NCBI GenBank assembly: GCA_033558025.1
Contig: JAUCEF010000028.1
Coordinates: 1-29,741, forward strand
Direction: 5' to 3'
Length of the DNA: 29,741 nt
DNA from: Phytophthora sp. 'mugwort'
Taxonomy: Eukaryota; Oomycota; Peronosporomycetes; Peronosporales; Peronosporaceae
A program made the translations under genes and the position numbers. Positions 8,472 through 18,060 of the stretch are shown here, in pieces; position 1 is the first letter of the stretch; the number at the start of each line of letters is the position of its first letter. Under the pieces are notes generated by a model. That model was not told where the DNA came from. It worked only from the letters and a program-made list of their open reading frames with translations, and searched no databases.

Positions 8472-9966
8472 TTATATTAATAAATATAAATAAATTTTGT
8501 TTAAATTTATTAATATAATATTAGGATAAATAAATAAAAATAAAATAAATTGAGTACTAATTAATAATATTATACTTTGACTTTTATTTATTTGTGAAAT
8601 ATACATTTTTCTAAATATTTTTTCAAAATAAATAATTTTAATTATTTTTAAATAATAAAAAGAGCTTAAAACACTTATAATAATACCAAAAAATACTAAA
8701 CTAAAATAATTATTTTTAATAGCTGAAAAAAATATAAATAATTTTGAAAAAAAACCCGCTAATGGGGGTATACCAGCTAATGAAAAAATATTTATGATTA
8801 TAATAATAGCAATTAATTTATTAATAGTATATATATTTGATAAATCTGTTAAATATTTAATTGGTTTATGATTGATATTTAAAGATAAATAAGAAGTCCA
8901 TAAATTAATACTTGTTATAATATAAATTATAATATATAATAAAATAAATGGAATATTATTTAACATATTTGAAGTAAATCCTATTAATATAAAACCTACA
9001 TGACTTATTGCACTATAAGCTAATAATCTTTTGATTTTTTTTTTGTTGTAATGCCGATAATGCACCGATTAACATAGATAAAAATGAAATAATATAAAAA
9101 AAAATTTCAAAGAAATATGAAATATTAAAAAAAATCTCAAAAAATAAACGAATTAAAATTCCTATAAAAGCAATTTTTGGTACAATAGCAAAAAAACTTG
9201 AAATATTATTTGGAGCACCTTCATATACATCAGGCAACCAAAAATGAAAAGGTGTAGCACCTATTTTAAATAAAATACCAACTAAAATAAAAATTAATCC
9301 ATAAGATAAACTAATTAATATATTTATATTATCTAAAAAATTTATATTTGATAATATTAAAAAAATATTATTAAAATTTAATGAACCTGTAATAGCATAA
9401 ATTATTGAAGAACCAAATAGAATAAAACCTGAAGCAATTGATCCTAAAATAAAATATTTTAAACCAGCCTCAATTGATAATATCGATTTTTTTTGGGTGG
9501 ATGTTAATATATAAAAACTTAAACTTTGTAATTCAATTGCTAAATATAAAGTAATAAAATGATTTGCAGATACCAATAACATTAAACCCAATAATGATAT
9601 TAACATTAATATATTAATTTCATATGAATTTATTTTTTGTTGTATTAAATATTTTTGTTGTATTAAAAAACAAATAATTGTTAATAAAATTAAAATTATT
9701 TTAATAAATTGTGTAAAATTATTAATAAGTAATACACCATTTAATATGTTACTTGAAATATTTGTTATATTTAACGTTAATATTAAAAGAATTAATAATA
9801 AATATATTATTATAGTAGTAATATTTTTAATAATCAAAATTTTTTGAGCATTTTGATTTTTTTTATAAAAAACACCAAATAATAATAAAATTAATAAAAA
9901 AGTTGTTAAAAAAAATTCGGGGATAATAATTTCAAAATTATTATTAAAAATTTCCTGAAAAAACAT
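8472..9966 (-). CDS. nad2: NADH dehydrogenase subunit 2 (complex I, NuoN), one frameshift
   Basis: Nad2 is one of three antiporter-like proton-pumping membrane subunits of complex I. The first part (start ATG 9966) shows AIELQSLSFYILTSTQKKSILSIEAGLKYFILGSIASGFILFG with the conserved Glu and Lys, and GATPFHFWLPDVYEGAPNNISSFFAIVPK. The frame breaks near 9035-9044 at a run of ten T. One base fewer joins it to KRLLAYSAISHVGFILIGF and then IFSLAGIPPLAGFFSKLFIF in the second part. The corrected length is about 497 residues, normal for the family. It is the first leftward gene after the divergent junction with nad7. Confidence 0.94.
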
Positions 9967-10082
9967 AATGTAATAAAAGAAATAAATATTTTAAAAATAC
10001 TTACTTACTATATATGCTATATATTTATAAAAAAATTAATTTATAAATATTATATTTTTATTAAAAAAAAAAAAAAAAAAAA
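9967..10082. promoter_or_regulatory. Divergent nad2/nad7 spacer, probable bidirectional promoter region
   Basis: This is the only place in the window where both flanking genes point outward, so transcription in both directions must start here or further upstream. It holds an 11-bp stem with an 8-nt loop (10021-10031 paired with 10040-10050) and a run of 20 A (10063-10082) directly before the nad7 ATG. No known stramenopile promoter consensus is available to me; the role is inferred from gene orientation. Confidence 0.5.
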
Positions 10083-11260
10083 ATGTCATTAAAAAAAATT
10101 AAAAATTTTTCTATAAATTTTGGTCCACAACATCCAGCGGCTCATGGTGTTTTACGTTTAATTTTAGAATTAAACGGTGAAGTTGTTAAAAAAGCTGATT
10201 CACATATAGGTTTATTACATAGAGGTACAGAAAAATTAATTGAATATAAAAATTATTTACAGGCGTTACCTTATTTTGATCGTTTAGATTATGTATCTAT
10301 GATGTGTCAAGAACATGCATATGTTTTGGCTATTGAAAAATTATTAAATTGTGATATACCTTTACGAGCACAATATATAAGAGTTTTATTTTCAGAAATA
10401 ACACGTATCTTAAATCATTTATTAGCTGTTGTTGTCATGCTTTAGATGTAGGAGCTATGACACCTTATTTTTGGGGATTTGAAGAACGTGAGAAATTAAT
10501 GGAATTTTATGAACGTGTTTCTGGTGCACGTATGCATGCAGCTTATTTTAGACCTGGAGGTGTTAATCAAGATTTGCCTAAAGGTTTGTTAAATGATATA
10601 TATATTTTTTGTGAACAATTTAATACCCGTTTAGATGAAATTGAAGAAATGTTAACTAATAATAGAATTTGGAAACAAAGATTAGTAGATATTGGTATTA
10701 TATCTGCTAAAGATGCTTTAAATTTTGGTTTTAGTGGTGTTATGTTACGTGGATCAGGTATTTCATGGGATTTACGTAAAACACAACCTTATGAAATTTA
10801 TGATCAATTAAAATTTGATATACCTGTAGGTACAAATGGCGATTGTTATGATCGTTATTTAATTAGAATAGAAGAAATGCGACAATCAATTCGAATTATT
10901 TTGCAAGTACTTAATAAAATTCCCCAAGGTCCTATTAAATTAGATGATAAAAAAATTACAAATCCAAATAGAATTCAAATTAAAAATTCTATGGAGTCTT
11001 TAATTCATCATTTTAAATATTATTCAGAAAATATTTGTGTAAATGCTGGTGAAACTTATACAGTTATTGAGGCACCTAAAGGTGAGTATGGTGTTTATTT
11101 AGTAGCAGATGGTACAAATAAACCCTACAGATGTAAAATTAAATCACCAGGATTTTTACATTTACAAGCATTAGATTTTATAGCTAAAAATCATATGATT
11201 GCTGATGTTGTTACAATTATTGGTACTTTAGATGTTGTTTTTGGTGAAATTGATCGTTAA
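10083..11260 (+). CDS. nad7: NADH dehydrogenase subunit 7 (complex I 49-kDa/NuoD), one frameshift
   Basis: Nad7 is the quinone-binding peripheral-arm subunit, related to the large subunit of NiFe hydrogenases. Motifs: [60 protein letters not shown]; then [33 protein letters not shown] and the ending [14 protein letters not shown]. The frame breaks near 10432-10440, where the expected [18 protein letters not shown] is intact if one G is restored. The corrected length is about 392 residues, as expected. Unlike the other breaks in the window, this one is not in an A/T homopolymer. It is the first rightward gene, preceded by a run of 20 A. Confidence 0.95.
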
Positions 11261-11298
11261 TATTAATTATTAGAATAAAATTTTATTTTCAATAAATT

Positions 11299-11718
11299 AT
11301 GCAAAAAAAAAAATTTAAAAAGTATAAATTAAATCAATTACAAAAAATTAAACAAACTTATAAATATATATATATATTTCGTTATAATGATTTAAATATT
11401 AATGAAATAATATCTTTAAAAAAAAAAATTAAAAAATTTGATTATAAATCTTTAATATTAAATCAAAATTTAATTATTGATATTTTTTTAAAATTAAAAG
11501 GACAAGGTTCTATTTTAATAATTTATGGAAATAATGAATTAAATTTAATAAGGGATTTATATAATTTTAAAAAACTTGAATTAATTTATTTGAGTATTCA
11601 AAATAATATTTATTCTAATTTAAAAGTAAAACAAATATTATCTAAAAACTATCCACCTTTAAATAATTTAATTGTTCAATCATTTTTAAATTTTATATAT
11701 TATTTAAGAAAAATTTAA
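11299..11718 (+). CDS. Conserved-position ORF of 139 residues, possible ribosomal protein L10
   Basis: The product is lysine-rich with no membrane segment. After a basic start comes YIYIFRYNDLNINEIISLKKKIKK, which resembles the L10 opening (a strand, then a hydrophobic/acidic Leu-rich helix before the basic RNA-contact segment). It is followed by GQGSILIIYGNNELNLIRDLYNF, like the L10 core strand-turn. L10 anchors the stalk of the large ribosomal subunit. The position between nad7 and trnH-nad4 matches, from memory, a conserved hypothetical ORF of similar size in oomycete mitochondria. I infer L10 from pattern only; it could be another ribosomal protein or lineage-specific. It starts 38 nt after nad7 and ends 3 nt before trnH. 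Confidence 0.45.
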   Translation: MQKKKFKKYKLNQLQKIKQTYKYIYIFRYNDLNINEIISLKKKIKKFDYKSLILNQNLIIDIFLKLKGQGSILIIYGNNELNLIRDLYNFKKLELIYLSIQNNIYSNLKVKQILSKNYPPLNNLIVQSFLNFIYYLRKI

Positions 11719-11721
11719 AAA

Positions 11722-11794
11722 GGCGATTATAACTTAAAGGTAGAGTGTTAGATTGTGGGTCTAAGTGTTATGGGTTCAAGTCCCATTTTTCGCC
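11722..11794 (+). tRNA. trnH(gug): tRNA-His (GUG)
   Basis: Anticodon loop TTGTGGG; T-stem ATGGG/CCCAT. The gene appears to encode the extra 5' G(-1) opposite discriminator C, a His identity feature. The acceptor stem has two T-T mismatches (pairs 5-68 and 6-67). Confidence 0.9.
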
Positions 11795-11816
11795 CATTTT
11801 TAAATTAAATTTTTTT

Positions 11817-13292
11817 ATGTTTAATAAGTTTATATTAATTTTTTTACTTATTTTACCATTAATTACGGTTATTATATTAGCTTTTTCGAAAAATGAAAAA
11901 TTTATAAAAAATTTTAGTATTTTTATGTCTTTTTTCATTTTTTTAATGTCATTACCTTTATGGATTTTATTTGATAAATCAACTTCTAATTTTCAATATT
12001 TATTTAAAATAGAATGGATTAGTCAATTTAATATTAATTTTTATTTAGGTATTGATGGTATTTCATTATTTTTTATAATTTTAACAACATTTTTGATTCC
12101 AATCTGTATGTTAATTAGTTATGAAATGATTAATAAAAATATAAAAGAATATTTTATTTTATATTTTATTTTAGAATTTTGTTTAATCATTTCATTTAGT
12201 ATATTAGATGTACTTATTTTTTATATTTTCTTTGAAAGTGTATTAATTCCTATGTTTTTAATTATAGGTATTTGGGGTTCAAGAGAACGTAAAATTAAAG
12301 CTTCATATTTGTTTTTTATGTATACATTAGCAGGTTCATTATTTATGTTTATTGCCATTATTCATTTATTTTTAACTGTGGGTACAACTGATTATCAAAT
12401 ATTATATTATAGTAATTTTAATTTTTCATATGAAAAATTTTATTTCTTAGCTTTTTTTTTATCATTTGCTGTTAAAGTTCCAATGTTACCTTTTCATGTT
12501 TGGTTACCGGAAGCACATGTTGAAGCACCTACCGCAGGTTCTGTACTATTAGCTGGTATTTTATTAAAATTAGGATCATACGGTATGATTAGGTTTTTAG
12601 TTCCTTTATTTCCTAAAGCTGCATTATATTTTACACCGTATATTTTAGTTTTATGTTTAATATCTGTTATTTATGCGTCATTAACAGCTATACGACAAAC
12701 AGATTTGAAACGTATTATTGCTTATGCATCAGTTGCTCATATGAATTTTATAATATTGGGTATTTTTTCTTTAACTATTCAAGGATTAGAAGGTAGTATT
12801 ATTCAAATGATTAGTCATGGTTTAGTATCGAGTGGTTTATTTTTTTCAATTGGATGTTTATATGATCGATATCATACAAGATTTATTAATTATTATGGTG
12901 GTTTAGCACATACAATGCCTTTATTTTGTATTGCATTATTTATTTATGTATTAGCAAATATGTCTATTCCAGGTTCAAGTAGTTTTGTGGGTGAAATTCT
13001 TATTTTAACTGGAGTTTTTGAAGATAATACTACAACAGCTGTTTTTGCGACAATTGGTATGTTTTTGGGTGGGGTATATTCTTTATTATTTTATAATCGA
13101 ATTTGTTATGGTAATATTCAAAATATTTATTTAAAAATTTATTATGATTTAACTTATCGTGAATTTTTAATTCATTTAATATTAATTATAAATATCTTTT
13201 TATTAGGTTTATATCCTAAAATTTTTGAAAGTTGTATGCATGAAAGTGTTTCAAAAATTTTAATACATATTGATTTTTCTTATTTTTATTAA
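11817..13292 (+). CDS. nad4: NADH dehydrogenase subunit 4 (complex I, NuoM)
   Basis: Nad4 is an antiporter-like proton-pumping membrane subunit of complex I. The start is ATG 11817 (MFNKFILIFLLILPLIT), 22 nt after trnH; an earlier in-frame Met lies inside the tRNA. The 491-residue product has many membrane helices. Motifs: FYIFFESVLIPMFLIIGIWGSRERKIKASYLFFMYTL with the conserved Glu, AVKVPMLPFHVWLPEAHVEAPTAGSVLLAGILLKLGSYG, then TDLKRIIAYASVAHMNFIILG and SHGLVSSGLFFSIGCLYDR. The frame is intact. It is flanked by trnH and trnE, so it is probably released as a monocistronic message. Confidence 0.98.
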   Translation: MFNKFILIFLLILPLITVIILAFSKNEKFIKNFSIFMSFFIFLMSLPLWILFDKSTSNFQYLFKIEWISQFNINFYLGIDGISLFFIILTTFLIPICMLISYEMINKNIKEYFILYFILEFCLIISFSILDVLIFYIFFESVLIPMFLIIGIWGSRERKIKASYLFFMYTLAGSLFMFIAIIHLFLTVGTTDYQILYYSNFNFSYEKFYFLAFFLSFAVKVPMLPFHVWLPEAHVEAPTAGSVLLAGILLKLGSYGMIRFLVPLFPKAALYFTPYILVLCLISVIYASLTAIRQTDLKRIIAYASVAHMNFIILGIFSLTIQGLEGSIIQMISHGLVSSGLFFSIGCLYDRYHTRFINYYGGLAHTMPLFCIALFIYVLANMSIPGSSSFVGEILILTGVFEDNTTTAVFATIGMFLGGVYSLLFYNRICYGNIQNIYLKIYYDLTYREFLIHLILIINIFLLGLYPKIFESCMHESVSKILIHIDFSYFY

Positions 13293-13316
13293 ACAAAATT
13301 TTTTGTTTAATAAAAA

Positions 13317-13388
13317 GCCCTTTTAGTCTAATGGTTAGGACATTACCTTTTCACGGTAAAAATACGAGTTCAATTCTCGTAAAGGGTA
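13317..13388 (+). tRNA. trnE(uuc): tRNA-Glu (UUC)
   Basis: Cloverleaf with acceptor GCCCTTT/AAAGGGT (first pair G-U), anticodon loop TTTTCAC and discriminator A. It lies between nad4 and atp1. Confidence 0.94.
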
Positions 13389-13416
13389 TAAAAAATATAT
13401 ATTTGATATATTTTGG

Positions 13417-13438
13417 TAATTATAATAATTTATAATTA
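13417..13438 (+). promoter_or_regulatory. Hairpin in the atp1 leader
   Basis: An 8-bp stem (TAATTATA/TATAATTA) with a 6-nt loop lies 29 nt upstream of the atp1 ATG. No Shine-Dalgarno-like sequence is seen. A role in RNA stability or start selection is speculative. Confidence 0.35.
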
Positions 13439-13467
13439 TTAAATAATATGATAATTTAATAACCTCT

Positions 13468-14997
13468 ATGGCTATTGAATTATCATATATACTGGAATCA
13501 AATATTAAAAAATATAAAGATGAAAAAAGTTTACAAGAAACAGGTATTGTTCTTTCAATGAGTGATGGTATTGCAAGATGTTATGGTTTAACTAAAATTC
13601 AAGCAGGTGAAATGGTTGAATTTAATAATGGTAATATTAAAGGAATGGCTTTAAATTTAGAACCTGATGTTGTTGGTGTTGTTGTTTTTAGTAATGATAG
13701 AGAAATTCAAGAAGGTAATTTTGTACGAAGAACTGGATCTATTGTTAGTGTACCTGTAGGACCTGAAGTATTAGGTAGAGTAGTTGATGCTTTAGGACAA
13801 CCCATTGATGGTAAAGGTCAAATTAACAGTAAATTAGAAAGTAGAGTTGAAGTTAAAGCTCCAGGTATTATGCCTAGAGAAAGTGTTAAACAACCTGTAC
13901 AAACAGGTTTAAAAGCTGTAGATAGTTTAATTCCTATTGGTCGTGGTCAAAGGGAATTAATTATTGGTGATAGACAAACAGGTAAAACATCTATTGCTAT
14001 TGATACTATAATTAATCAAAGAGAACCTCATTTAAAAAAAGATATAAATAATCAATTATATTGTATTTATGTAGGTGTTGGTCAAAAAAGATCAACAATT
14101 GCTGAATTAACAAAAACTTTAGAAGAAAAAAATGCAATGTTTTTTTCTGTTATTGTAGCGGCTACTGCTTCAGATTCAGCACCCTTACAATATTTAGCTC
14201 CATATACTGGTTGTGCTTTAGGTGAATATTTTAGAGATAATGGTAAACATGCTGTTATTTTCTATGATGATTTATCAAAACAAGCGGTAGCTTATAGACA
14301 AATGTCTTTATTATTAAGAAGACCTCCAGGTAGAGAAGCTTATCCTGGAGATGTTTTTTATTTACACTCTCGTTTATTAGAAAGAGCTGCTAAAATGAAT
14401 AAAAAAATTGGTGGTGGTTCATTAACCGCATTACCTATTATTGAAACACAAGCTGGAGATGTTTCTGCTTATATTCCAACAAATGTTATTTCAATTACTG
14501 ATGGACAAATTTTTTTAGAAACAGAATTATTTAATGAAGGTCAAAGACCTGCAATTAGTGTTGGATTATCTGTAAGTCGTGTTGGTTCTTCTGCACAAAT
14601 TAAAGCTATGAAACAAATTGCTGGTACAATGAAATTAGAATTAGCACAATTTAGAGAAGTACAAGCATTTGCTCAATTTGGTTCTGATTTAGATGCTACA
14701 ACTCAACAACAATTAAATAGAGGGATTAGATTAACAGAAATGTTAAAACAAGGTTTAAATATACCGTTATCTGTTGAAAATCAAATTGTAATTATTTATT
14801 TAGGTGTACGTGGTTTCTTAGATAAAATTGCTGTTGATAAAATTTCAAGTTTTGAAATTAGTTGGTTAAATTTTATAAAAAATAATCATTTTAATATTTT
14901 AGAAGAAATCTTAAATAAAAAAGAAATATCTAAAGAATTAGAAAAAAAACTTAATATTTTAGCAACAAATTTTACTAATAATTTTATTACAAAATAA
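13468..14997 (+). CDS. atp1: ATP synthase F1 subunit alpha
   Basis: The alpha subunit forms the F1 hexamer with beta and carries the non-catalytic nucleotide sites. The product has 509 residues, the family norm, and an intact frame. Walker A GDRQTGKT is at about residues 167-174. [46 protein letters not shown] follows, and the family signature [14 protein letters not shown] is near 360. The N-terminal barrel ([23 protein letters not shown]) and C-terminal helical domain are both present. A mitochondrial atp1 gene is found in protists and plants but not in animals or fungi. A 14-bp hairpin begins directly after the stop codon. Confidence 0.98.
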   Translation: MAIELSYILESNIKKYKDEKSLQETGIVLSMSDGIARCYGLTKIQAGEMVEFNNGNIKGMALNLEPDVVGVVVFSNDREIQEGNFVRRTGSIVSVPVGPEVLGRVVDALGQPIDGKGQINSKLESRVEVKAPGIMPRESVKQPVQTGLKAVDSLIPIGRGQRELIIGDRQTGKTSIAIDTIINQREPHLKKDINNQLYCIYVGVGQKRSTIAELTKTLEEKNAMFFSVIVAATASDSAPLQYLAPYTGCALGEYFRDNGKHAVIFYDDLSKQAVAYRQMSLLLRRPPGREAYPGDVFYLHSRLLERAAKMNKKIGGGSLTALPIIETQAGDVSAYIPTNVISITDGQIFLETELFNEGQRPAISVGLSVSRVGSSAQIKAMKQIAGTMKLELAQFREVQAFAQFGSDLDATTQQQLNRGIRLTEMLKQGLNIPLSVENQIVIIYLGVRGFLDKIAVDKISSFEISWLNFIKNNHFNILEEILNKKEISKELEKKLNILATNFTNNFITK

Positions 14998-15032
14998 TAT
15001 AATTATTTTTTTATTAATAAAAAATAATTATA
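14998..15032 (+). terminator. 14-bp hairpin directly after the atp1 stop
   Basis: Perfect 14-nt arms (14998-15011 and 15019-15032) flank a 7-nt loop, starting at the base after the atp1 TAA. The spacer before nad5 holds no tRNA, so this may mark or protect the atp1 mRNA 3' end. The stem is AT-only. Confidence 0.6.
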
Positions 15033-15066
15033 ATATTTTGTAAATAAAACATAACAGATAAAAATT

Positions 15067-15092
15067 AATTATTTTCTATATAGAAAATAATT
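15067..15092. repeat. 26-nt perfect palindrome in the atp1-nad5 spacer
   Basis: The bases 15067-15092 are their own reverse complement, centred on CTATATAG. It is the second strong symmetric element in the same 204-nt spacer, consistent with a processing site between atp1 and nad5. Confidence 0.65.
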
Positions 15093-15201
15093 TTAAATAT
15101 TATTCTAATATTAATTTTTTAAAAAATATTTATTCTTTAAGAAGAATTATTTTAAAATTATTATTATATTTTTAAATAATTTAAATTTATTTTATTCTAT
15201 T

Positions 15202-17196
15202 ATGTTATTATTAACTTTAATTTTTTTACCTTTTTTAGGTTCAGTAGCTTCTGGATTATTTGGTTTTTATATTGGCCGTAAAGGTTCTGTATTTATAACC
15301 ACATTAACAACTTTTTTAAGTTGTCTTTTTTCATTTATTATTATATATAATTCAATTACAAATGAATATGAGTATATTATTTATATTTCAAATTGGATTA
15401 ATAGTGGTTTATTTAATTGTAATTGGTGTTTTTTATTTGATAGTTTAACTATGATAATGTTAATTGTTGTAACAAGTATTTCAACTTTAGTTCATTTATA
15501 TTCTTCTAAATATATGGATCATGATCCACATTTATCTAGATTTATGTCATATTTATCACTATTTACTTTTTTTATGATTATATTAGTTACAGGTGATAAT
15601 TTTATGCAAATGTTTGTTGGATGGGAAGGTGTTGGTTTTTGTTCATATTTATTAATTAATTTTTGGTTTACACGTTTACAAGCGAATAAAGCAGCTATAA
15701 AAGCTATGTTAGTTAATCGAATTAGTGATTTAATCTTATTATTAGGTGTATTAACTGTTTTTTATAATATTAGAACTATTGAATATTTTAGTACATTTGC
15801 AGCAATTTCTATTGTTAAAGATTTTAAATTTATTTTTTTTAATTATATTTTAAGTATTATTGATGTTGCGTGTATTTTAATTTTTATAGGTGCTATGGGT
15901 AAATCTGCTCAAATTTTTTTACATTTATGGTTACCCGATGCTATGGAAGGACCTACGCCGGTTTCGGCATTAATCCATGCAGCGACTATGGTAACTGCTG
16001 GTGTTTATTTAATTGCACGTTGTTCACCAATGTTTGAATATTCAATGTTTTCTTTAAAAGTTATTACAATTATTGGAGCTTCTACAGCCTTTTTCTCAAG
16101 TACAATTGGTCTAGTACAAAATGATTTTAAAAAAATAGTTGCCTATTCTACTTGTAGTCAATTAGGTTATATGTTTTTTGCTTGTGGATTATCAAATTAT
16201 CCTTTAGCTATTTTTCATTTATCAAATCATGCATATTTTAAAGCATTATTATTTTTATGTTCCGGTGCTGTAATTCATGCTATGGGTGATGAACAAGATA
16301 TAAGAAAAATGGGTGGTTTAAGAAGAATTTTACCTTTTACTTATATAATGTTTTTAATAGGTTCATTATCTTTAATGGGTTTTCCTTTTTTAACTGGTTT
16401 TTATTCTAAAGATTTAATATTAGAAGTTGCATTTTCAAGTTTTAGTGAAACAGGTCATTTTGCTTATTGGTTGGGTACTATTGGTGCATTTTTTACGGCA
16501 TTCTATTCAACACGTTTATTATTTTTTGCTTTTTTAAGTGAAACTAATGCCTATAAAAATGTTATTAAAAATGCACATGATGTTCCATTAGAAATGGGTA
16601 TTCCTTTAGGAGTTTTAGCATTTGGTAGTATTTTTATAGGTTATATTTCTAAAGATATGTTTGTTGGGTTAGGTTCAAATTTTTGGAATAACTCAATTTA
16701 TATAAATCCATTTAATAATCAAATGATTGATGCTGAATTTTTACCAACATTTTTTAAATTATTACCTGTTATTTTAAGTTTTTGTGGCTTATTTTGTGCC
16801 TTTTATTTATATTTTTTTAAATTTAGATTTTTATATAACTTAAAAATTTCAAAATATGGTCTTTATTTTTATAATTTTTTAAATAGAAAATGGTATTTTG
16901 ATAAAATTTATTATGAATTTATTAATCAATATATATTAAAAGTTGGTTATAATGTAACATATAAAATGATTGATAAAGGTTTAATTGAAATGTGTGGTCC
17001 TTTTGGTTTAATAACCGTTTTTTCTTTCTTAAGTCAAAAAATAATTTTATTACAAACAGGTTATATTTATCACTATTCATTATTAATGTTAATTAGCATT
17101 ATTTGTTTAATAAATATTATTTTTTTTTCTATTATTTATTTTTTTAATATTATTACTATTTTATTATTTTTATTTATTTTTTTATTAATTAAATAA
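15202..17196 (+). CDS. nad5: NADH dehydrogenase subunit 5 (complex I, NuoL)
   Basis: Nad5 is the distal antiporter-like proton pump of complex I, with a long lateral helix at its C-terminus. The 664-residue product is the usual length. Motifs: DSLTMIMLIVVTSISTLVHLYSSKYM, FVGWEGVGFCSYLLINFWFTR, AQIFLHLWLPDAMEGPTPVSALIHAATMVTAGVYL, FKKIVAYSTCSQLGYMFFACGLSNY and FPFLTGFYSKDLILE. The last roughly 150 residues hold further hydrophobic segments matching the lateral helix and anchor. The frame is intact despite many T runs, in contrast to the broken genes at the left end. It lies between atp1 and nad6. Confidence 0.98.
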   Translation: MLLLTLIFLPFLGSVASGLFGFYIGRKGSVFITTLTTFLSCLFSFIIIYNSITNEYEYIIYISNWINSGLFNCNWCFLFDSLTMIMLIVVTSISTLVHLYSSKYMDHDPHLSRFMSYLSLFTFFMIILVTGDNFMQMFVGWEGVGFCSYLLINFWFTRLQANKAAIKAMLVNRISDLILLLGVLTVFYNIRTIEYFSTFAAISIVKDFKFIFFNYILSIIDVACILIFIGAMGKSAQIFLHLWLPDAMEGPTPVSALIHAATMVTAGVYLIARCSPMFEYSMFSLKVITIIGASTAFFSSTIGLVQNDFKKIVAYSTCSQLGYMFFACGLSNYPLAIFHLSNHAYFKALLFLCSGAVIHAMGDEQDIRKMGGLRRILPFTYIMFLIGSLSLMGFPFLTGFYSKDLILEVAFSSFSETGHFAYWLGTIGAFFTAFYSTRLLFFAFLSETNAYKNVIKNAHDVPLEMGIPLGVLAFGSIFIGYISKDMFVGLGSNFWNNSIYINPFNNQMIDAEFLPTFFKLLPVILSFCGLFCAFYLYFFKFRFLYNLKISKYGLYFYNFLNRKWYFDKIYYEFINQYILKVGYNVTYKMIDKGLIEMCGPFGLITVFSFLSQKIILLQTGYIYHYSLLMLISIICLINIIFFSIIYFFNIITILLFLFIFLLIK

Positions 17197-17256
17197 AAAT
17201 AATAAAATATGTATCTTTTAAGATATAATTATAAATTTATATAATTTAAATACATT

Positions 17257-17970
17257 ATGGATTTCGAAACAATTTTCTTTTATACTTTTTCAACTATAGC
17301 TTTAACTTCAGCTATATTTGTAATATATTCTACAAATACAATATATTCTGCATTTTTTTTAATATTAGTTTTTACTAATTCAACTGGATTATTATTAATT
17401 TCTGAAATTGAATTTTTATCAATAATGTTAATTATTATTTATGTAGGAGCTATTACTGTATTATTTTTATTTGTTATTATGATGCTAGATGTTAATGTTT
17501 TAATTGATAAAAATAAAATAAAAAATAATTTTGGTTATTTACCAATTATTTTTTTAATTAGTTTTATTTTTTTTTTAGAAACGTTTGTTATGTTTAGTAA
17601 AGTTTTTACATCATATTACCATTTAATAAATAATTCTTTTTTTACTCAAAAAGTAAATACTTTATTTTTTTTTCACGATAGTATGAAAGGTACTTTTGAA
17701 ATATTTGTTGATGTCAAACCCTTTTTAAAAAATTTTATCTATCAATTAGATACTATTACAAATATTGAAACAATTGGACAAATTTTATATAGTTATTATG
17801 CTTTTTTTTTTTTAGTTGCAGGTATTATATTATTAATAGCTTTAATAGGAGCGGTTACTTTAACTAAAAAGGAAAAAAAAAAATTTTTAAAACAAATATA
17901 TTTATATAAACAACTTTCACGAGATGCATTAAAAGCTATTTTTAATGTATATTCAGATAAAACTGTTTAA
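17257..17970 (+). CDS. nad6: NADH dehydrogenase subunit 6 (complex I, NuoJ)
   Basis: Nad6 is a membrane subunit near the coupling region of complex I. The 237-residue product has about five hydrophobic segments. The signature STNTIYSAFFLILVFTNSTGLLLISEIEFLSIMLIIIYVGAITVLFLFVIMMLDV covers helices 2-3, including the EFLSIMLIIIYVGAITVLFLFVIM stretch with the pi-bulge region. A long hydrophilic loop follows (residues about 115-175), then the final helix LVAGIILLIALIGAVTLTKKEKKKF. The frame is intact. It starts 60 nt after nad5 and ends 17 nt before trnR(UCU). Confidence 0.96.
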   Translation: MDFETIFFYTFSTIALTSAIFVIYSTNTIYSAFFLILVFTNSTGLLLISEIEFLSIMLIIIYVGAITVLFLFVIMMLDVNVLIDKNKIKNNFGYLPIIFLISFIFFLETFVMFSKVFTSYYHLINNSFFTQKVNTLFFFHDSMKGTFEIFVDVKPFLKNFIYQLDTITNIETIGQILYSYYAFFFLVAGIILLIALIGAVTLTKKEKKKFLKQIYLYKQLSRDALKAIFNVYSDKTV

Positions 17971-17987
17971 TTCTTAATAAAACTAAA

Positions 17988-18060
17988 ACAATCTTAACTT
18001 AATTGGTAGAGTATTAGCCTTCTAAGCTTTAAAATCTTGGTTCAAATCCAAGAGATTGTA
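17988..18060 (+). tRNA. trnR(ucu): tRNA-Arg (UCU)
   Basis: Acceptor ACAATCT/AGATTGT is perfect; T-stem CTTGG/CCAAG; anticodon loop CTTCTAA; discriminator A. The two outer anticodon-stem pairs (27-43 and 28-42) are T-T. It is the last gene of the rightward block. Confidence 0.9.
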
